Source: Myotis daubentonii (Eukaryota; Chordata; Mammalia; Chiroptera; Vespertilionidae). From it: a DNA stretch of 64,000 nt. The stretch's first letter is position 1. The number at the start of each line of letters is the position of its first letter. The stretch spans positions 92,828,389 to 92,892,388 of the forward strand of contig NC_081847.1 of assembly GCF_963259705.1 (NCBI RefSeq). The letters run 5' to 3'. A model generated the notes under the pieces. It saw only the letters and a list, made by a program, of their open reading frames with translations. It did not search any database and was not told the origin of the DNA. Below are positions 12,762-25,739 of the stretch, piece by piece. A program made the translations under genes and the position numbers.

Positions 12762-12908
12762 TCTATAAAAATAAAAGCATGATATGCTAATTAGACCAGA
12801 TGTCCTTCCGGGCGAAGCCAGGGTCCCGGGAGCCGGAGGGAAGCCGGTGCCGGCGGCTGGGGGAAGGAGGGCCCACTCCTGCACGAATTTCATGCATCCG
12901 GCCTCCAG
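12762..12908 (+). mobile_element. Short HeliBat-type Helitron
   Basis: The 5' end is TCTATAAAAATAAAAGC, followed by ATGATATGCTAATTAGACC, and the 3' end has the hairpin-like GCACGAATTTCATGC and GGCCTCCAG before a T. The terminal CTAG has decayed to CCAG. At 147 bp it keeps only the terminal parts plus a short GC-rich middle. Confidence 0.88.
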
Positions 12909-12909
12909 T

Positions 12910-14789
12910 CTTTCTTAATAAATACGATGAAGAGCTTTCTGTTCCTCTTGCACATCTGAGCCTGAGTTCTGAGTGTGAGGCAAGCATCATTTGGATTCGC
13001 TAACATGGGACTATGCTAGTGTGTGCAGTGGGCCTTGCGGGCAGCCTGTGCTCACACTGTGTCCCAGGTCCCTTCCTCTCTGCAGCTCCAAAAACGCTTC
13101 GTGGATCTGGGAACCGGGCTACGTATGTATCTGTATGTCCTTTGCTTTGTAGAAAGAGAGAGTGGCGTTTACTTTTTGGGGTTCAGCTGTGGTCCCCAGC
13201 TTTGTGACAGAGACGTGTGTAAATCACTGCTGAGCTTCGAGTTTGAGTTTGCAGTACGTACAATGTTTAATTGTAAAGGGATGAACTCAACCATGTCAAG
13301 GCGATTGTGTTAACCGTGCGACTGGCTGGCACGTAGTGGTGTTTTTTGACAATGTTTTATCTGACCTGTATGGCCAAGTGTTTCATTGTTTGTGAGAACA
13401 ATGCAGTGCTTTCTTTTATACTTAGCTTAGACTTTAAAAGATAAGACATATTTATCTTAATCACACCAGACAAGCCAACACAGTGTCCACGTGGGATTAG
13501 AATGGTGCAAAGGGGAGGGAAGATACCTTTGAAACCCTGTTATCTAGTCATTGAATTCTACAAACTTAGAGCTCTTATCTTACTACTTCATTACAGGGAA
13601 ACTCTTTCAATTCAGATGAGGGTGCAGGGGCAAGAAACTCTGCTTAGCACCTTCCCACTGGGCTTTGTTATCTGAGTCAGAGGTTTGAATTCCTGAGGAC
13701 CTTACAGGACTTGGATTTCCCTGAAATGCCAAAGTTTGCAAGTATGTTTGTTTTTCTCAAGAAGAGTGTTCCTAGCATCATCAGCTGTATTCTCAAAGGT
13801 GCTCTTGAACAGGAAGAAGGAGGACCATCGCGCCAGACTTTGACTTAGTGCCTGCTAGAGTGTGGTGACTTATGAGATGGCAAACAAGGCCGTTGTCATT
13901 ATCCTTTGGAACAAGTATTTCAGAATGACACAAGTGACAGCTCAGTGTCACCTCCATTTGTGATTTTCTCAGTGATATCAAAAACACTCAAGTTTATTAC
14001 ACAACGTAGATGTAAGGAGATGGCTTAAACAGAGGGCCTCGGCTTCAGTCCTGACTGATCCTACCGAGTTGTCAAGACATTTTATTTTTAATGGGTCTCT
14101 TCCTTCATTGTTAAGGGGGATAGATGTGAAGATGTATATACTCTGTCTTTCTCCTGTAATTTTGTTCATTCTATGGCATTAAAAACAATTTTTACATGAG
14201 TGTGCAATGTGCATGTATTTAAAAGGATAGGGTCACCTGAGGCTAAACTGTGACTTGATACAGCCACTGAGTGTGAATTTTGTCTTGCTGTGGTTTCTTC
14301 AAGCATACAGCCTCTGTCAAAACAATATTCTATATTACGATTTTCAACTGCTTATTTTCTGTGAAGCTATTAGAATGTTCATGCCTTTTTGTTGTTTTTT
14401 TCTCTTCTGATCGATATTTTATTGCTGTTTCTTGAAATAGGGCCTTCCAGGAATTTTGATGACTGGATTGATGCAGTTGAATTGCATGGGATTTCCCAGT
14501 GGTGATGACCAACATTTACGTGTCCCAACTGTTCCTCTGACTTACGTTTTATTTTATAATAAGTTAGAATTTATACTCAAAAGTAGCCCTTAATAAAAAA
14601 AAGAAAAAGCTAAAGATTCAGACCACGGCGCACTAAGTGTTGTTGGTTTGGCATCCTGGGCGCTGATGTCTCTGTGGGAAAGTCAGTCTCCTTTCCTCGA
14701 CCTTGAAGGTACAGAAACGGCATTGGCTGGGAGAATTGGACATTGTAGAGCCGCTTGGAAGTGAAATGTTAATTTTTTTGTTAGTGGGG
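12910..14789. other. Unique non-coding DNA, no gene seen
   Basis: About 1.9 kb of mixed composition with no recognisable gene, RNA gene or repeat family. Confidence 0.6.
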
Positions 14790-15154
14790 TGTTGTGGGCT
14801 AAATTTATCCCCTCAAAATTCATATGTTGAAGTCCTAACCCCCAGCACCTCAAACAATTTGGAGAGAGGGTCTTCACTGAGGACATTAAGTCAACATGTG
14901 ATCGTCAGGGTGCGTCCTCGTCCAGTATGACCTGAGTAAGGCCAGAAGGGCACAGACATGCCCAGGGGAGGCCTGTGAGGGGCCGGAGAAGACAGGCCAT
15001 CGCTACCAGCCCAGGAGCGAGGCCTCAGAAGAAATGACCTTGCCAACACCTGGACCTCAGACTCCAGTCTCCAGAACTTTCAGAAAATACGTTTCTGTTG
15101 TTTCAGCCGCCCAGTCCACGGTGCTATGTCACAGCAGCCCGGGCAGATACTACA
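14790..15154 (+). mobile_element. Solo LTR of MaLR type (ERVL-MaLR, MST/MLT1-like)
   Basis: It begins TGTTGTGGGCTAAATTTATC and ends AGATACTACA. Internal phrases match the MaLR LTR class: AATTCATATGTTGAAGTCCT, GAGGCCTCAGAAGAAA, CTCCAGAACTTTCAGAAAAT and TTTCTGTTGTTTCAGCCGCC. TG...CA ends fit an LTR. The flanks (TGGGG and GGGGC) are only weakly compatible with a 5-bp duplication. No internal MaLR sequence is present, so it is a solitary, diverged LTR. Confidence 0.82.
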
Positions 15155-17258
15155 GGGGCCTTGTTTAAAGAGTGATCAAAAGTAGCTCAGTTAATGAAAT
15201 GAAAATCTATCATTTATCATTTTTCTTTGGAAACGCAGTTTTCATGAATGTCTCGTCCTCAGAATCCCTTGGAGGGTAGCCTGGAATCATTGATATTTTA
15301 TTTATTAATTGTCCAATGGCAGCACTCAGTAGGTTTTCTTTAAAGTGCATTTTTCTCTGAAGCTTCAGGAAACCTGTATTTTGAAAAATAATTTGAGTTA
15401 ATCATTGGGATTAATCACTTCATTCCCATCAAAATATTGTTTTGCCTTCTTAGATGGTGAGAGAAATTAATGAGGTTTTTTAATGAGCCTCTTCCCCTAC
15501 CACGTTACAGAAACATATGGAAAAACTGTGGACTGCTCACCAGACAATGGGGGAGTGTACTGGCCAGCGGAACTAGCGGGGATGACGCCCGATTACTCAC
15601 AGAGTAGGTGGAAAGCATTTCAGTGTCAGGAGGGGGTTTTCACTTTCTTTCAGTTTCTCACAGTAATTTAAGAACATTGGGGGGAAATGAGGGAAAGAGA
15701 AGGGAGCACAAATCTATCACCTTTGCTCTGAAGTTGGTTTTAGGAGCCTCACGTTCATTTCTAGGAGGAAAAGAAGAAAACGCTTTGAAATCATGTAGGC
15801 ATTACAGAAACCACCGCGCGTCGGTTTATTTCTCCTTTTGGCGTCCTATCGGAGTATCTCTAGATGCTTTCATTTACACAGCTTTGTCCCAGAAAATGTG
15901 AGAACATCAGCCTCTATACAATTAAATGTAAAATCAATGCAATCTGCCCAAAGGACGAACATACTGGGTATTAGCTTGTAGAGACAGATGCTTTTTCAGT
16001 CCCCTTGCGAGGCTCCCGCTATTGAATATAGAAATCTAAGGCTATATGGCCATTATCTCAGTGTTAGAGTTGCAGGCAGAGTGGAAGGTATGAAGGGCCT
16101 TCTATTTTTTCTTCCCCAAACCAGATAGATCCATGCCGCATTAGAAATATTGTACAGGCTTCTGGGTATTTTTAGGCCATGATAGATACAACGTTCTACG
16201 GCACAATAAAAGAAAAATTCTCTTTTGCCCTAAAGTTATATTTTAGCCTTCATTAAATTCTTACCTACCATGAGATTGGAAGGAGAAAGGCATTTGTAGC
16301 GTTGCCCAGCGTTTGCTGGAATACAGTGGAAGGCACTCTGACTTGCAGGCACAGGGCTGCCTTTTGGATTTTGCAGGTGAAGGAGAAGGTGGCGTTTGGA
16401 GAAGGTGGGGGGCAGCACCTCAGGAGGTGTTTGTAGAAGCTACTTGGGTAGAAACCAGTCGGCTTCAGCGTTGTCAGGGCGACTCTATTGCCAGCCAGTC
16501 GGACAAGCCTGGGAAGATGGTTGGTCATTTCTGGCCTTTAGTTGGTCAGCGATGAGTGACATGAAAGAAATGGAGGAGCTTTTGGGGTCTTTCCTGTATA
16601 GGGACTCAGAACAGTGTCCACTACATAAAGGCGTAAGTCGGTCGGAGCACACATTTGCCACTGTTCTTCAAGTCCTTTTAGAGGTTGAGATGAGTGTAAC
16701 ATGCAGATATTTACAAGCGTGCTGAAATCGAAGTGGTTCTAGCAAAGTGCAGTAAGTTAGTCAACTCCTGCTCAAAAGAACTATTACTAATATGTGGGGG
16801 AGAGTCTTCAGGGCTCTGGTTCTGTGCAGTTGTTTTGTTTACAAATGAAAAATGAGTACTTATATTCAGAAAGGCAAGGAATGGCCAGACTAACTGATCT
16901 CCAAGACCCTGATACCTACGGCATTCAGTGGGGTTTTGAAGCGTGCTCACTACACTTTGGTTTCTCATCCCTGAGACCCCAAAGATTTACTAAAATGACA
17001 TAATCAGAGGGTTTTTAAGAGCACACTTTATGGAGGGTATTGAAGGTTTTCTGAAGCGTGGAGCGCTCCGTTCGATGGGAATTGGCTCTGCGTTGTTTCC
17101 AGCTGCATTCCTGGCACCTTTCATATACTTTCAGGGGGTAGGTGCCCACTAAATACTCGTTTCTGACGGGATCTCTTGGAATAAGTCCTGGTAAGAGTAC
17201 CGATCATATTTTCAAATCGTAACCTTACTTCCTCCAATCTCTCTTGTCCTCCTCCTTC
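15155..17258. other. Unique non-coding DNA, no gene seen
   Basis: No gene or repeat family recognised. Overlapping ORFs near 16270-16720 on both strands have no recognisable domains. Confidence 0.55.
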
Positions 17259-17457
17259 TTTTAATAGGTTTTTATTGATTTTACAGAGAGATTAAGGGAG
17301 AGGATAGAGAGATAGAAACATCGATTAGCTGCCTCTTGCACACCCCTACTGGGGAATGAGCCCACAACCTGGGCATGTGCCATGACCAAGAATGGAACTG
17401 GTGACCTCTTGGTTCATGGGTCGAAGATGCTCAACCACTGAGCCACACTGGCCAGGC
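17259..17457 (-). mobile_element. Ves SINE (minus strand)
   Basis: The minus-strand head is GCCTGGCCAGTGTGGCTCAG, then GTTGAGCAT and a degenerate B box. The tail at the left edge reads TTTTTATTGATTTTACAGAG. Both flanks are TCC-rich (17246-17258 and from 17458), suggesting insertion into, or duplication of, a short TCC tract. Confidence 0.92.
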
Positions 17458-17504
17458 TCCTCCTCCTCCTCCTCTTCCTCCTCCGCCTCTTCCTCCTCCT
17501 CCTT
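17458..17504. repeat. (TCC)n-rich pyrimidine tract
   Basis: Imperfect TCC/TTCC repeats between two minus-strand SINEs. They probably expanded from the TSD of the SINE on the left. Confidence 0.9.
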
Positions 17505-17520
17505 TCTTTTTCCTTTTATT

Positions 17521-17751
17521 TTTTTTATTTATTTTTTAAATATATTTTATTGATTTTTTACAGAGAGGAAGGGAGAGAGAGATAGAGAGTTAGAAACATC
17601 GATGAGAGAGAAACATCGATCAGCTGCCTCCTGCACATCTCCCACTGGGGATGTGCCCGCAACCCAGGTACATGCCCTTGACCGGAATCAAACCTGGGAC
17701 CTTTCAGTCCACAGGCCGACGCTCTATCCACTGAGCCAAACCGGTTTCGGC
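17521..17751 (-). mobile_element. Ves SINE (minus strand) with 14-bp TSD
   Basis: Full-length copy with the duplicated CATCGATGAGAGAGAAA block in the tail and the head at the right edge (AGCCGAAACCGGTTTGGCTC on the minus strand). TSD TCTTTTTCCTTTTA at 17505-17518 and 17752-17765. Confidence 0.94.
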
Positions 17752-17765
17752 TCTTTTTCCTTTTA

Positions 17766-20700
17766 AATATGCCCTCGAATCGTCTTTAAAAGAAGTTATG
17801 GATATACTACAACCAAATGTGAAATTGATAAATTAGATATAACCATTTTCTTTAGATAATATTATTGGGCTTGAACAAAATTGAAGTTGTTTTTAGGTAT
17901 TTAAATAATTTGAGAACATTTAAAATAAGATTCTAGAGACTACCAGTTTATATGCAACCTTTTGGGGAAAAAGATGGTGACAAACTAAATACTTCTCTAT
18001 ACAGAGAGAGAAACACAATAACTATTTTAAATTATTCCTTAACATCTAGGAAATGCTATTGACTGTAAGAATAATTAAAATGTGAAGATGATACAATTGT
18101 AAAGACATGTATGCAATTGGTCATACTTTCTAAGTTATGACTAAATATCGCTTTTGATTTTCTGTGGCAGTTTTTGCCTGAAAGGACTTTCACTGTGTTC
18201 TGACTCCTTTATTTTAGATCCTAAAACCCTTTTTCCAGAAAGATATTCGTTCACGGTGTCCTCACCTGGCGTCCTGTCCTTTGAGTGAAAGGCGTCTGCC
18301 TCATCTTTGGCTTTTGTGCAGCGCGTCTCTCGCGGGTCTCCATTGTCAGCCCGTGTGAAGTGAGTGGGGAGTGGGGAGGGAAGGGGACGTGCTTGCCACC
18401 GGTGACCATGCTCCTTTCCCTTTTCTGTTCTAGGTTATGTTCCGTTTTGAGAAAGAACAAGGGAAGGAAACAGTCATAGGCGTGTAGGTTTTCATGAGTT
18501 TACAGGCCCTTTCAGCATGGCTGTCCTGTGAGTGACACACAAGGATGGGAATGTGAGCGGACAGTCGGGGTCTGTGCCTGTCACTGCTTGAGCCAGTGAC
18601 GCAGAGACAGGGGGGATCACACAGGAGCGTTTATGCCAGTCCTGCCGGCGGCAGGTCAGCCACGAAAGGCTGCTCTGCACCCCCCCCCCCCATAAGCCGG
18701 CTGCTTATCTCGGGTGGGGGGTCAAAGGTCACCTGGGGACGTCTGCAGAAGGCAGGCCAAATGGACAGTGCACAGGCCTAGAGATTTGCAGAGGCAGGCC
18801 CTGCGGGTACGCAAAGGCCGGTGGCGCTGGTTTCTGCCAGGAGGTGGTTAGGGTCCCAGGAGAACAGGCCGCTCCCGATGGGGGGGGGGGGACCTGTGCC
18901 TCTCCAGGTGATCGCCCAGGCCCCGTGTGCCTTCTCTAACCAGCAGAGCAGCCGTGAGAACAGAGCATGATTCACATTCTTGCGGTTCTGGCTGGTCCCT
19001 GCCTCCTGCGTCTGCCCCTCTCAGCAGTCTGTGTGTAATGTTTTCAGGTTGGCTCTGGCTTCCTCGGGTTTGCACCTAGTCCCTGCCTGGCAGCCTCTCC
19101 GGGGCCCACAGCATCTGCTTCCCCTCCTGCCTCACTCCCGCCGCCCGTCACTGTTATCTTCTGCTGAAGCGCAGACAGTCCCCAGTTTAGAAACACTCCC
19201 TTGCAGGGAGCACACCTCCCCAGTCCTGCAGGCAGCCCTTCCCACCACCGGGGGCGCTGTTGGTGCTGGAGACCTTCGCCCGCCCCCCCCACCTGCCTGC
19301 TTTGGGAGGGACCCTGCTCACCAGACCTTCTGGGTAGACTCCCCCAGGACACCCCCGCCCCCATCACTCTCAGGGCCTGTGTGCCTTCAAGGTCAGGAGC
19401 TGGAAGGCGGCCTTGCGAGGTCTCCCGTGCCATGAATTCACGGCTCAGGGCTAGAATGGATTCCCTGAACTGGCTGGGAGACAGACCTTCCCATGATTTT
19501 CAGTTTAGTTTAGAAAAACGTGGTTCAAGTGTCGGATTTACAGATGAACTTGCAAACACTTAGGTGTGTCTGCTCCCTGACACCAGATCCCCAGTCACCT
19601 TGTGCAAGGACAGTCGCTTGGAAAGTTCTTCTAGTGATTTTTATTTTATGCTTAAAAAAAAAAAAAACTAGTTTAGTTTTTTGAGTACCGGTCTATCTCC
19701 TACACCAAAAAAGGAAATAAGAACAAAACACTATAATCTGATATGAAGCTGTCTTTTATTTCTTTAACCCATTTTTGTCAATTTTATATTATAAATTAGT
19801 TGCTTCCTACCCACGGAACCCAATTAATCAAGTTGTATGTAATGCTCTCTGGCTTACTGTCTGGTTTAATGTTTTTGACAGAGCGTCATCTTTGCGTTTT
19901 GGCAGATCAAGTGTATCTATTGAAGCTCTTGTGTTTATAACGTTTCCCTGCTACCCTCTCTGGGGGAGGGGGCTGGAGGGGGAGAGCGAGGAGGAGGGAG
20001 AAACAATGAAATTTGAGTCATCTGCAGCCCAGACTGTCCTTCTGTGAAACAGCTATAATTTCCTGGTCCCAGGGCTCCCGCGAGGAGAGTCTGGTCAGCA
20101 TTGTTTTTTGTCTTGTTTTCTTTTTGTTTTGAAGATTGGAGCCGAGGCGAATAGGCATTTCGGCGGAAGACGGTGATGGTGAAGTGGTTGTGCCACACTC
20201 TTAAAATATTAGGTGAAAGGAATGTGGGTTTGGGTGTCGCGGAATTTGACCTGTAGAGAGATGGGTGGTTCTTCTTCTTCACCCGATGCAGTGAAAAGAT
20301 CGGGTGAAGAGAGTCCGGGGAGTGAAACCCAGTGTGGCGCCACGGCGTCCTTGTGGGCGGGAGGGACGCCGCGATGCGATGCTCAGACTGGGGTTTGTTG
20401 GTGTTGGCCTGCGGGCCTGTGGAGAGGGCACCCTAAAATACCCCGGCGCGTGAGAAAGTGAGAAGGTGCCTTTAGGACCTTCACCCGGTTACTCCTGCCT
20501 TTGGGACATGTGTCTCCGCCTCCTCCAGGCAGGCTTGTTCCCTCCCTCTCTGTCCCTCTGTCCCTCCTTGGGGTGGGCATGGGCCCTGTGCTTGTCCGTG
20601 CTCCTGGGCACGCCGATGCGCAGCCTGTGTGCGCCCTGCAGCAGCCGCCTCCTTCCTCCTGTCTTTTGTATCTTTTGCAAGGAAATGGATCTCATCCAGA

Positions 20701-22905
20701 ATGCTCTCGCATTCATCAGCTGGTAAAAGACATCATTTCAAAGTCTAAGGCAGAGACAGGAAAAGGATGCCAGGGTCAGCCTGACTGTTTCAGCAGAGCT
20801 GCCTGGCAGCAACTCTGCGAAGTGCCCGCGTGCGTTCCGTCACCCTGGGCATCGCAGCCAGAGCGGCTCGCAGTGTGGATCACCTCCCGCCTCGGACTGG
20901 ACTGCGCAGAGCGGGCCTGAAAGAGAGCATTGTGCTCCCAAACCTCAAGCCGGAGCAGGAGGCGAAGCCAATGTCCCTGGTTATTTTGGACATTGAAATG
21001 CCATCTAAGAGAAAAGTGCTCATTATGACTCAGTTCCGTTAATTAGGCGTAAATTGCCATCTTTTGTCTGATACAAATGAAGGTGAAGGAACTCCTCAAG
21101 ACCAGAGGATACAGAAATTCTAATGAGATGAGCACATGGGCTGGGAAAGGGAGGAATACAAGGAGCCATTCAAGGGAGGCGAGCCGCGGCCTGGCTTGTG
21201 TAGGAGCAAAAAGCAGAAACATGCATTTGTCATTGTCGGGGTTCATATAGCATGGAGAACCGAGGTCAAGGTCTCCACAGGCCCGGAGGGCCCTGACTTG
21301 GAGGGGATGGGGGGCTGGCCCAGGAAATGTGCTCCTCTTTTCTCTTCCTGGTTCCGCTCTGAAGCTGTTTGTTGGGTACACAGCCTGTTCGCCGCGGGAG
21401 CCCCACGAGTGGCTGAGAGAGGAGTAAGTGGCCTTTCCCCTAAAAACAATATGGTCTTGAGACATTAAGGAAATCGGCAAAGTTCGACCAGGAGACTTAC
21501 AGTTAAACAGAAGGAGAGGGCTTGTTTAAGCATAACAGTACTGAAGAATTACGGAAGTGTAATGTTGGAAAGGACTTCAGGGTAATTCTGGAGCTGGAAA
21601 GGGACCTCATTAGGCTAAGAAAAGACCTCCTTAATCCCATCTTTAGAAACGTATGAACACATTTTCTTAATTGCATCAACTTCTCAATTGCAAACGAGGT
21701 TGTTCCAGAGTAAATTTAGCCTTATCCGAAAGCCGGACTTCTCCCGTGTTAGACCGAAATTAACGTGGCCTCACGGTCCTGTAGTCTGGTCACTAAAAGC
21801 CATTAGTTTCTAAAGTACATTTATAACACAGGGGTGAACGGTACCTGTGGGTCCGTAACGTTTCTTGTTCCTCTTTGAGAACATGCTTGCAGCAGGAGTT
21901 TATACTCTGTGTCCGATGGCCTGTACCGTCCTGTGACGTTAGCCACGAGTAGTCAGTTCATTCATTCAGCGCATTAAGCACCTATGAGGTCCCAGACACA
22001 GCGCCAGCCGCTAGGAACTTGAGGTTGACTCCGCCCTCAGTGCTGGGGAAAGGGATCCAGGACAAGACCCGACTTAGAGAAAGTCCCCTCAGCAGTTCGA
22101 TGTTGAGATGCCCACACGTGACACCAGTCAGGGTCACGCTGATCGTTGAACACGGGTTTCTGAAGAGGCAGCTGCGCCTGGCTCACAGATCAGATCCAGA
22201 GGCCACAGCAGCGCGCTCTTCGTGGATGGTACCCTGCGGCCCTGGATGAAGTCTTACCAGGTGAGTGAGAAGAGCCAGGACATGTGGACGGGTGATGTCC
22301 TAGGAATTAAGAAAGAGGCCTGTGGAAATGTAGGAATGTGAGATGGAAAGTCAGGCCTGTGCAGCGACGCAGGGCAGGAAAGTAGAATGCAGTGCCTTGG
22401 TTGCCAGGTGGGGCCCTGGCTGGTCTTTCCATGTGGGGGTTGTGGGGGGGGGGGGGCATCTCCATGTTTGAGTTGTGTGTGGAGGTTGAGGAGGGTGACA
22501 GCCAAGTAGAGCTGAGAAGTACATTAAGATGAGACTAGGGGGGTGTGTGTGTGGGTGGGGGGAGAGCATTTTTGAACAAGTTGATGGCTGTGTAAGGAAA
22601 GTGTAAAGAGAGAATAAGAGAAAGGAAGGGGGTCCACCTATGCCTCCAGGTAAAGTCGGGGTGGAAGACACGATCGCAGTTGGAAAGCTAGCCACAGGCA
22701 GGAAGCAGACTTCCAGCTGGAGTCCTGGGGCCAGGAATGGGTGTGGGTATATGTATAGGTTTGTTGGCAGATGAGCGGGGAATTGAATTTCGACCATGGC
22801 CGATGGCCTCCGTTTTTCTAAGCGAGATGTGTTCCCGGGAGATGAGCCTAGTGAAGGCTCCGTACAGTCTTGGAGGGAATGGAAGAAGGAGAGGTAATAG
22901 GACAA
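17766..22905. other. About 5 kb of unique non-coding DNA
   Basis: No gene is supported. Landmarks: AT-rich 17770-18180; a C run at 18680-18691 and a G run at 18880-18891; GC-rich 18600-19440 with overlapping Pro/Ala-rich ORFs on both strands; an A run at 19654-19667; and G-rich 22440-22560 with a G run at 22444-22456. Two strings near 21588-21620 and 21960-22045 resemble very old mammalian repeats, but no family name can be defended. Confidence 0.55.
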
Positions 22906-23019
22906 GAACAATAAAAGCATAATATGCTAATTAGACCGGACAGCCGGATGACCTTCTGGACGAAGCTGAGGCTGCGAGGACCGAGCCCCTTGCACGGATT
23001 TTGTGCATCGGCCCTCTAG
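22906..23019 (+). mobile_element. HeliBat-type Helitron remnant
   Basis: Carries AATAAAAGCATAATATGC then TAATTAGACCGG, and ends GTGCATCGGCCCTCTAG before a T, with the hairpin GCACGGATTTTGTGC just upstream. The first 5' bases are degenerate, so the left boundary is approximate. Confidence 0.85.
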
Positions 23020-23550
23020 TAAGAAATAATGGCTACTGGATGCCCAGTTAGGACTCGAGAAATGCATGGGAGGAGATGCGTGGTGGCAAGAGTTTTGTCC
23101 AGAAACTAAACTTTCTGCATCTGGATGAGAGATAGTGCTTTGTTGCTGATCCAAGTGTTGAGGTTTGGCTGGGTGAGTGAGGTTGAAGAATCAGGCCAAA
23201 GGGAACAAATCATTGTTTAGCTGGTCAGTGAGCTTAGTAAGGGTTGCCCTGGGCTTAGGTATGTTGACCATGATGGGGTGAGTGTGTGTGGTGTGTGTGT
23301 GTATGTGTTTGCGTTTGCACTGCCCCCATTGCTTCTCAATACCCTTCCTTCTCTGTGGATGTGTTGAACTTGGCTTTCTTTGCCATGTGGGTAAACAGGG
23401 AGAGTCTCTGGCCATGTCTCAGATACTCGACCATGGAGGAAGACACAGAAAGCAACTCCTGAAATGTTGGTGATGCTGATTATTACTGTTTGGTACTCTT
23501 GAGTCTTCCAGTAAAAAAAAAACTCACAAAAATAAAAACACACACACAAC
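23020..23550. other. Unique DNA with a TG-rich stretch
   Basis: No gene is visible. An interrupted TG repeat occupies 23281-23310, and an A-rich and CA-rich patch at 23510-23550 leads into a SINE. Confidence 0.6.
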
Positions 23551-23760
23551 AGCACAGTCAGTGTGGTTCAGTGGTTGAGTGTCACCCTGTGAACCAGGAG
23601 GTCATGGTTCCATTCCTGGTCAGGGCACATGCGTGGGTTGTGGTCTTGAACCCCGTTGTGGGGCATGCAAGAGGCAGCTGATCCATGATTCTGTCTCATC
23701 ATTGGTGTTCCTATCTCTCTCTCCCTCTCCTTTCCTCTGTGAAATCAATAAAAAAAAAAA
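23551..23760 (+). mobile_element. Ves SINE (plus strand)
   Basis: Head CAGTCAGTGTGGTTCAGTGG, then GAACCAGGAGGTCATGGTTC (B-box area), the GGCAGCTGATCCATGATTCT body and a tail ending TGTGAAATCAATAAAA. Confidence 0.92.
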
Positions 23761-23774
23761 ATATTAAAAACAAA

Positions 23775-24480
23775 CGACAAACCAACAAAGAAACAATAAC
23801 AACTCAACCAAGAAAACGCCTTCCCTCTTGTGTTTGAGCTCAGTAACTCATTTTGCAGAGCCTGCCCCATGTGTCCTTGGAATTCTGGGTGACGGATCGG
23901 CTTTTGCCTTGGGGATGGCTCGTTAGTGCTCAGGTAGACGCAGAGGTGTAGGCACTGCCTTGGAGTGATATTCGGGAGAGCTCAGAGGCGAATAGGTATA
24001 CAGAGGAAGGAGTACATAGGGCTTATTTACGTTGGTTGCTAGCACTAAGTCATGTACTGTTGCTATGTGGCCGTGTGAATTTGTCAGACAAAAATCTTCA
24101 TGGCTCATTTGCTTACTGGCTACGGGGGCAGGCTTCGGATGGGGCGGGAGCCGCGCTGGCGACAGCACTGAGCCCTGCAGGACTGCTCTGCCGGACTCTG
24201 CAAGGCAGATGGAGAACTAGCGAAACGAAAACTGAAACGCGCACCTTCGCGTGGGGAGGTGTTGATCACAGAGCCAACCTGCTGTGGCTCCAAATACTGA
24301 CTGTCCAGGGCTCGCCAACCCCGACTCCGTGGCATCTAGGCCTGTGCCCGTTTGCCTCAAAGAAAAGCACAGTTCAGGTCATTTCGCTGTGTGTGCATAT
24401 GTTCAACCCGCTGTAGAATGTGTGACACCGTTTAAGAATGAGACCGCGTGTTGCAATCAGGGTGTGGGGTTGGTGAGTGA
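23775..24480. other. Unique non-coding DNA, no gene seen
   Basis: About 700 bp of mixed sequence with no recognisable gene or repeat. Confidence 0.6.
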
Positions 24481-24481
24481 A

Positions 24482-24600
24482 CCTTGGCCTGGGAGCAAGT
24501 AAAATCTGGGTTTTAGTGGTGATTCAGCAACTAACCAGCCTTGTCACGTGTCCAGGTCACTTACCTCTTGGGTCTTCGTTTCCTCCGCCATAAAATGAAC
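24482..24600 (+). mobile_element. MIR SINE fragment
   Basis: Matches the MIR order of words: TTGGCCTGGGAGCAAG, AAATCTGGGTTTTAG, GGTCACTTACCTCTTGGGTC, TTTCCTCCGCCATAAAATGA. It is an old mammalian tRNA-derived SINE, well diverged. Confidence 0.75.
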
Positions 24601-24616
24601 TTCAAGGTCTTTTTTT

Positions 24617-24835
24617 AAAAATATATATATTTCATTGACTTTTTACAGAGAGGAAGGGAGCGGGATAGAGAGTTAGAAACATCCATTAGAGAGAGAAACA
24701 TCAATCAGCTGCCTCCTGCACAACCCCAACTGGGGATGTGCCCGCAACCAAGGTACATGCCCTTGACCGGGATCGAACCTGGGACCTTTCAGTCCGCAGG
24801 CCGACACTCTATCCACTGAGCCAAACCGGTCAGGG
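24617..24835 (-). mobile_element. Ves SINE (minus strand) inserted at MIR edge
   Basis: Full-length minus-strand copy with a TSD of CAAGGTCTTTTTTT at 24603-24616 and again from 24836. The right-hand copy runs on into a T run (24842-24863). Confidence 0.94.
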
Positions 24836-24863
24836 CAAGGTCTTTTTTTTTTTTTTTTTTTTT

Positions 24864-25739
24864 AAGCTCTTAATAATTCATGGTCTTTTAAATTGTGTTG
24901 GAAAGATTTGCAAAACAGTATTTTTTTTCCCCTTGCTGTTTTCAACTTAGGTCAGTGTGGCCCAGCTCCTCCTGGTATAACGGTACTTGTGCTCAGACTT
25001 AGACTCCCCAGGTTTCGGGGGGAACAGAGCCCTTCCTTTGCAAATTCCCAGTCTTCTGTGTGCCCTGCACCCTTCGGCTGCTTGTCTCTTCATTAGTGCC
25101 CAGCACAGGTGGGCAGGGACAATGAACTAGGGAATGTAGGCGAGCGGCCGCCGTGCTCGCGGTCCTGACGCTGGAAATGAGTTTCCGGGGGGACGTTATC
25201 CTTAGCTACTCTGTTATGCTCTCTGTGACTCCAGGAGCTAATTGAGGGGATGACTGTGCAAACAGATCAACAGCCGCAAACATGTTTTACCAGGCCCGCG
25301 CCCCTCGCAAGGCCAGGGGCAGGAGATTTCACATCAGCATTCTTTTCTGCTCCGTGCGCATCAGTTGGTACTTGCTTTCAGGCGGATCAGAGAGTATTGT
25401 TAGACCCCTTTGGTTGAGGTCAGTGTGAGGGGAAGAACAACAAGCCCTGCTCCTGTGGTCACAGCCCGGGGCAGGGTGGCGGGGAGGAACCTTGGAGTGG
25501 GTGCAGCCCAGCCTCCGCCGGGACCGTTCTCCTTAAGACGCGACATGATGTTCTCTCTCCTTGTTGGGGATTGGTTGTATTTTACCTTTTCTTTTTGTGT
25601 CCCAAATAATGAAACATTTCAAAAAGTGTCCTTTCATTAGGTTCAAGAAACTGGAGCTTAAGTGTACAATGAAGAAAACTACCCTTTAAGGAACAGCTGT
25701 GTGGCCATGAAACAATATGTGTGAGCCGCCATGTTATCA
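24864..25739. other. Unique non-coding DNA, no gene seen
   Basis: Mixed composition. 25140-25320 is of balanced complexity and could be conserved regulatory DNA, but no motif is decisive. Confidence 0.55.

Noticed and set aside
22351..22920. 189-codon minus-strand frame
   Set aside because: Low-complexity Pro/His/Ser-rich translation of G-rich plus-strand sequence, including a G run; it ends in a Helitron flank.
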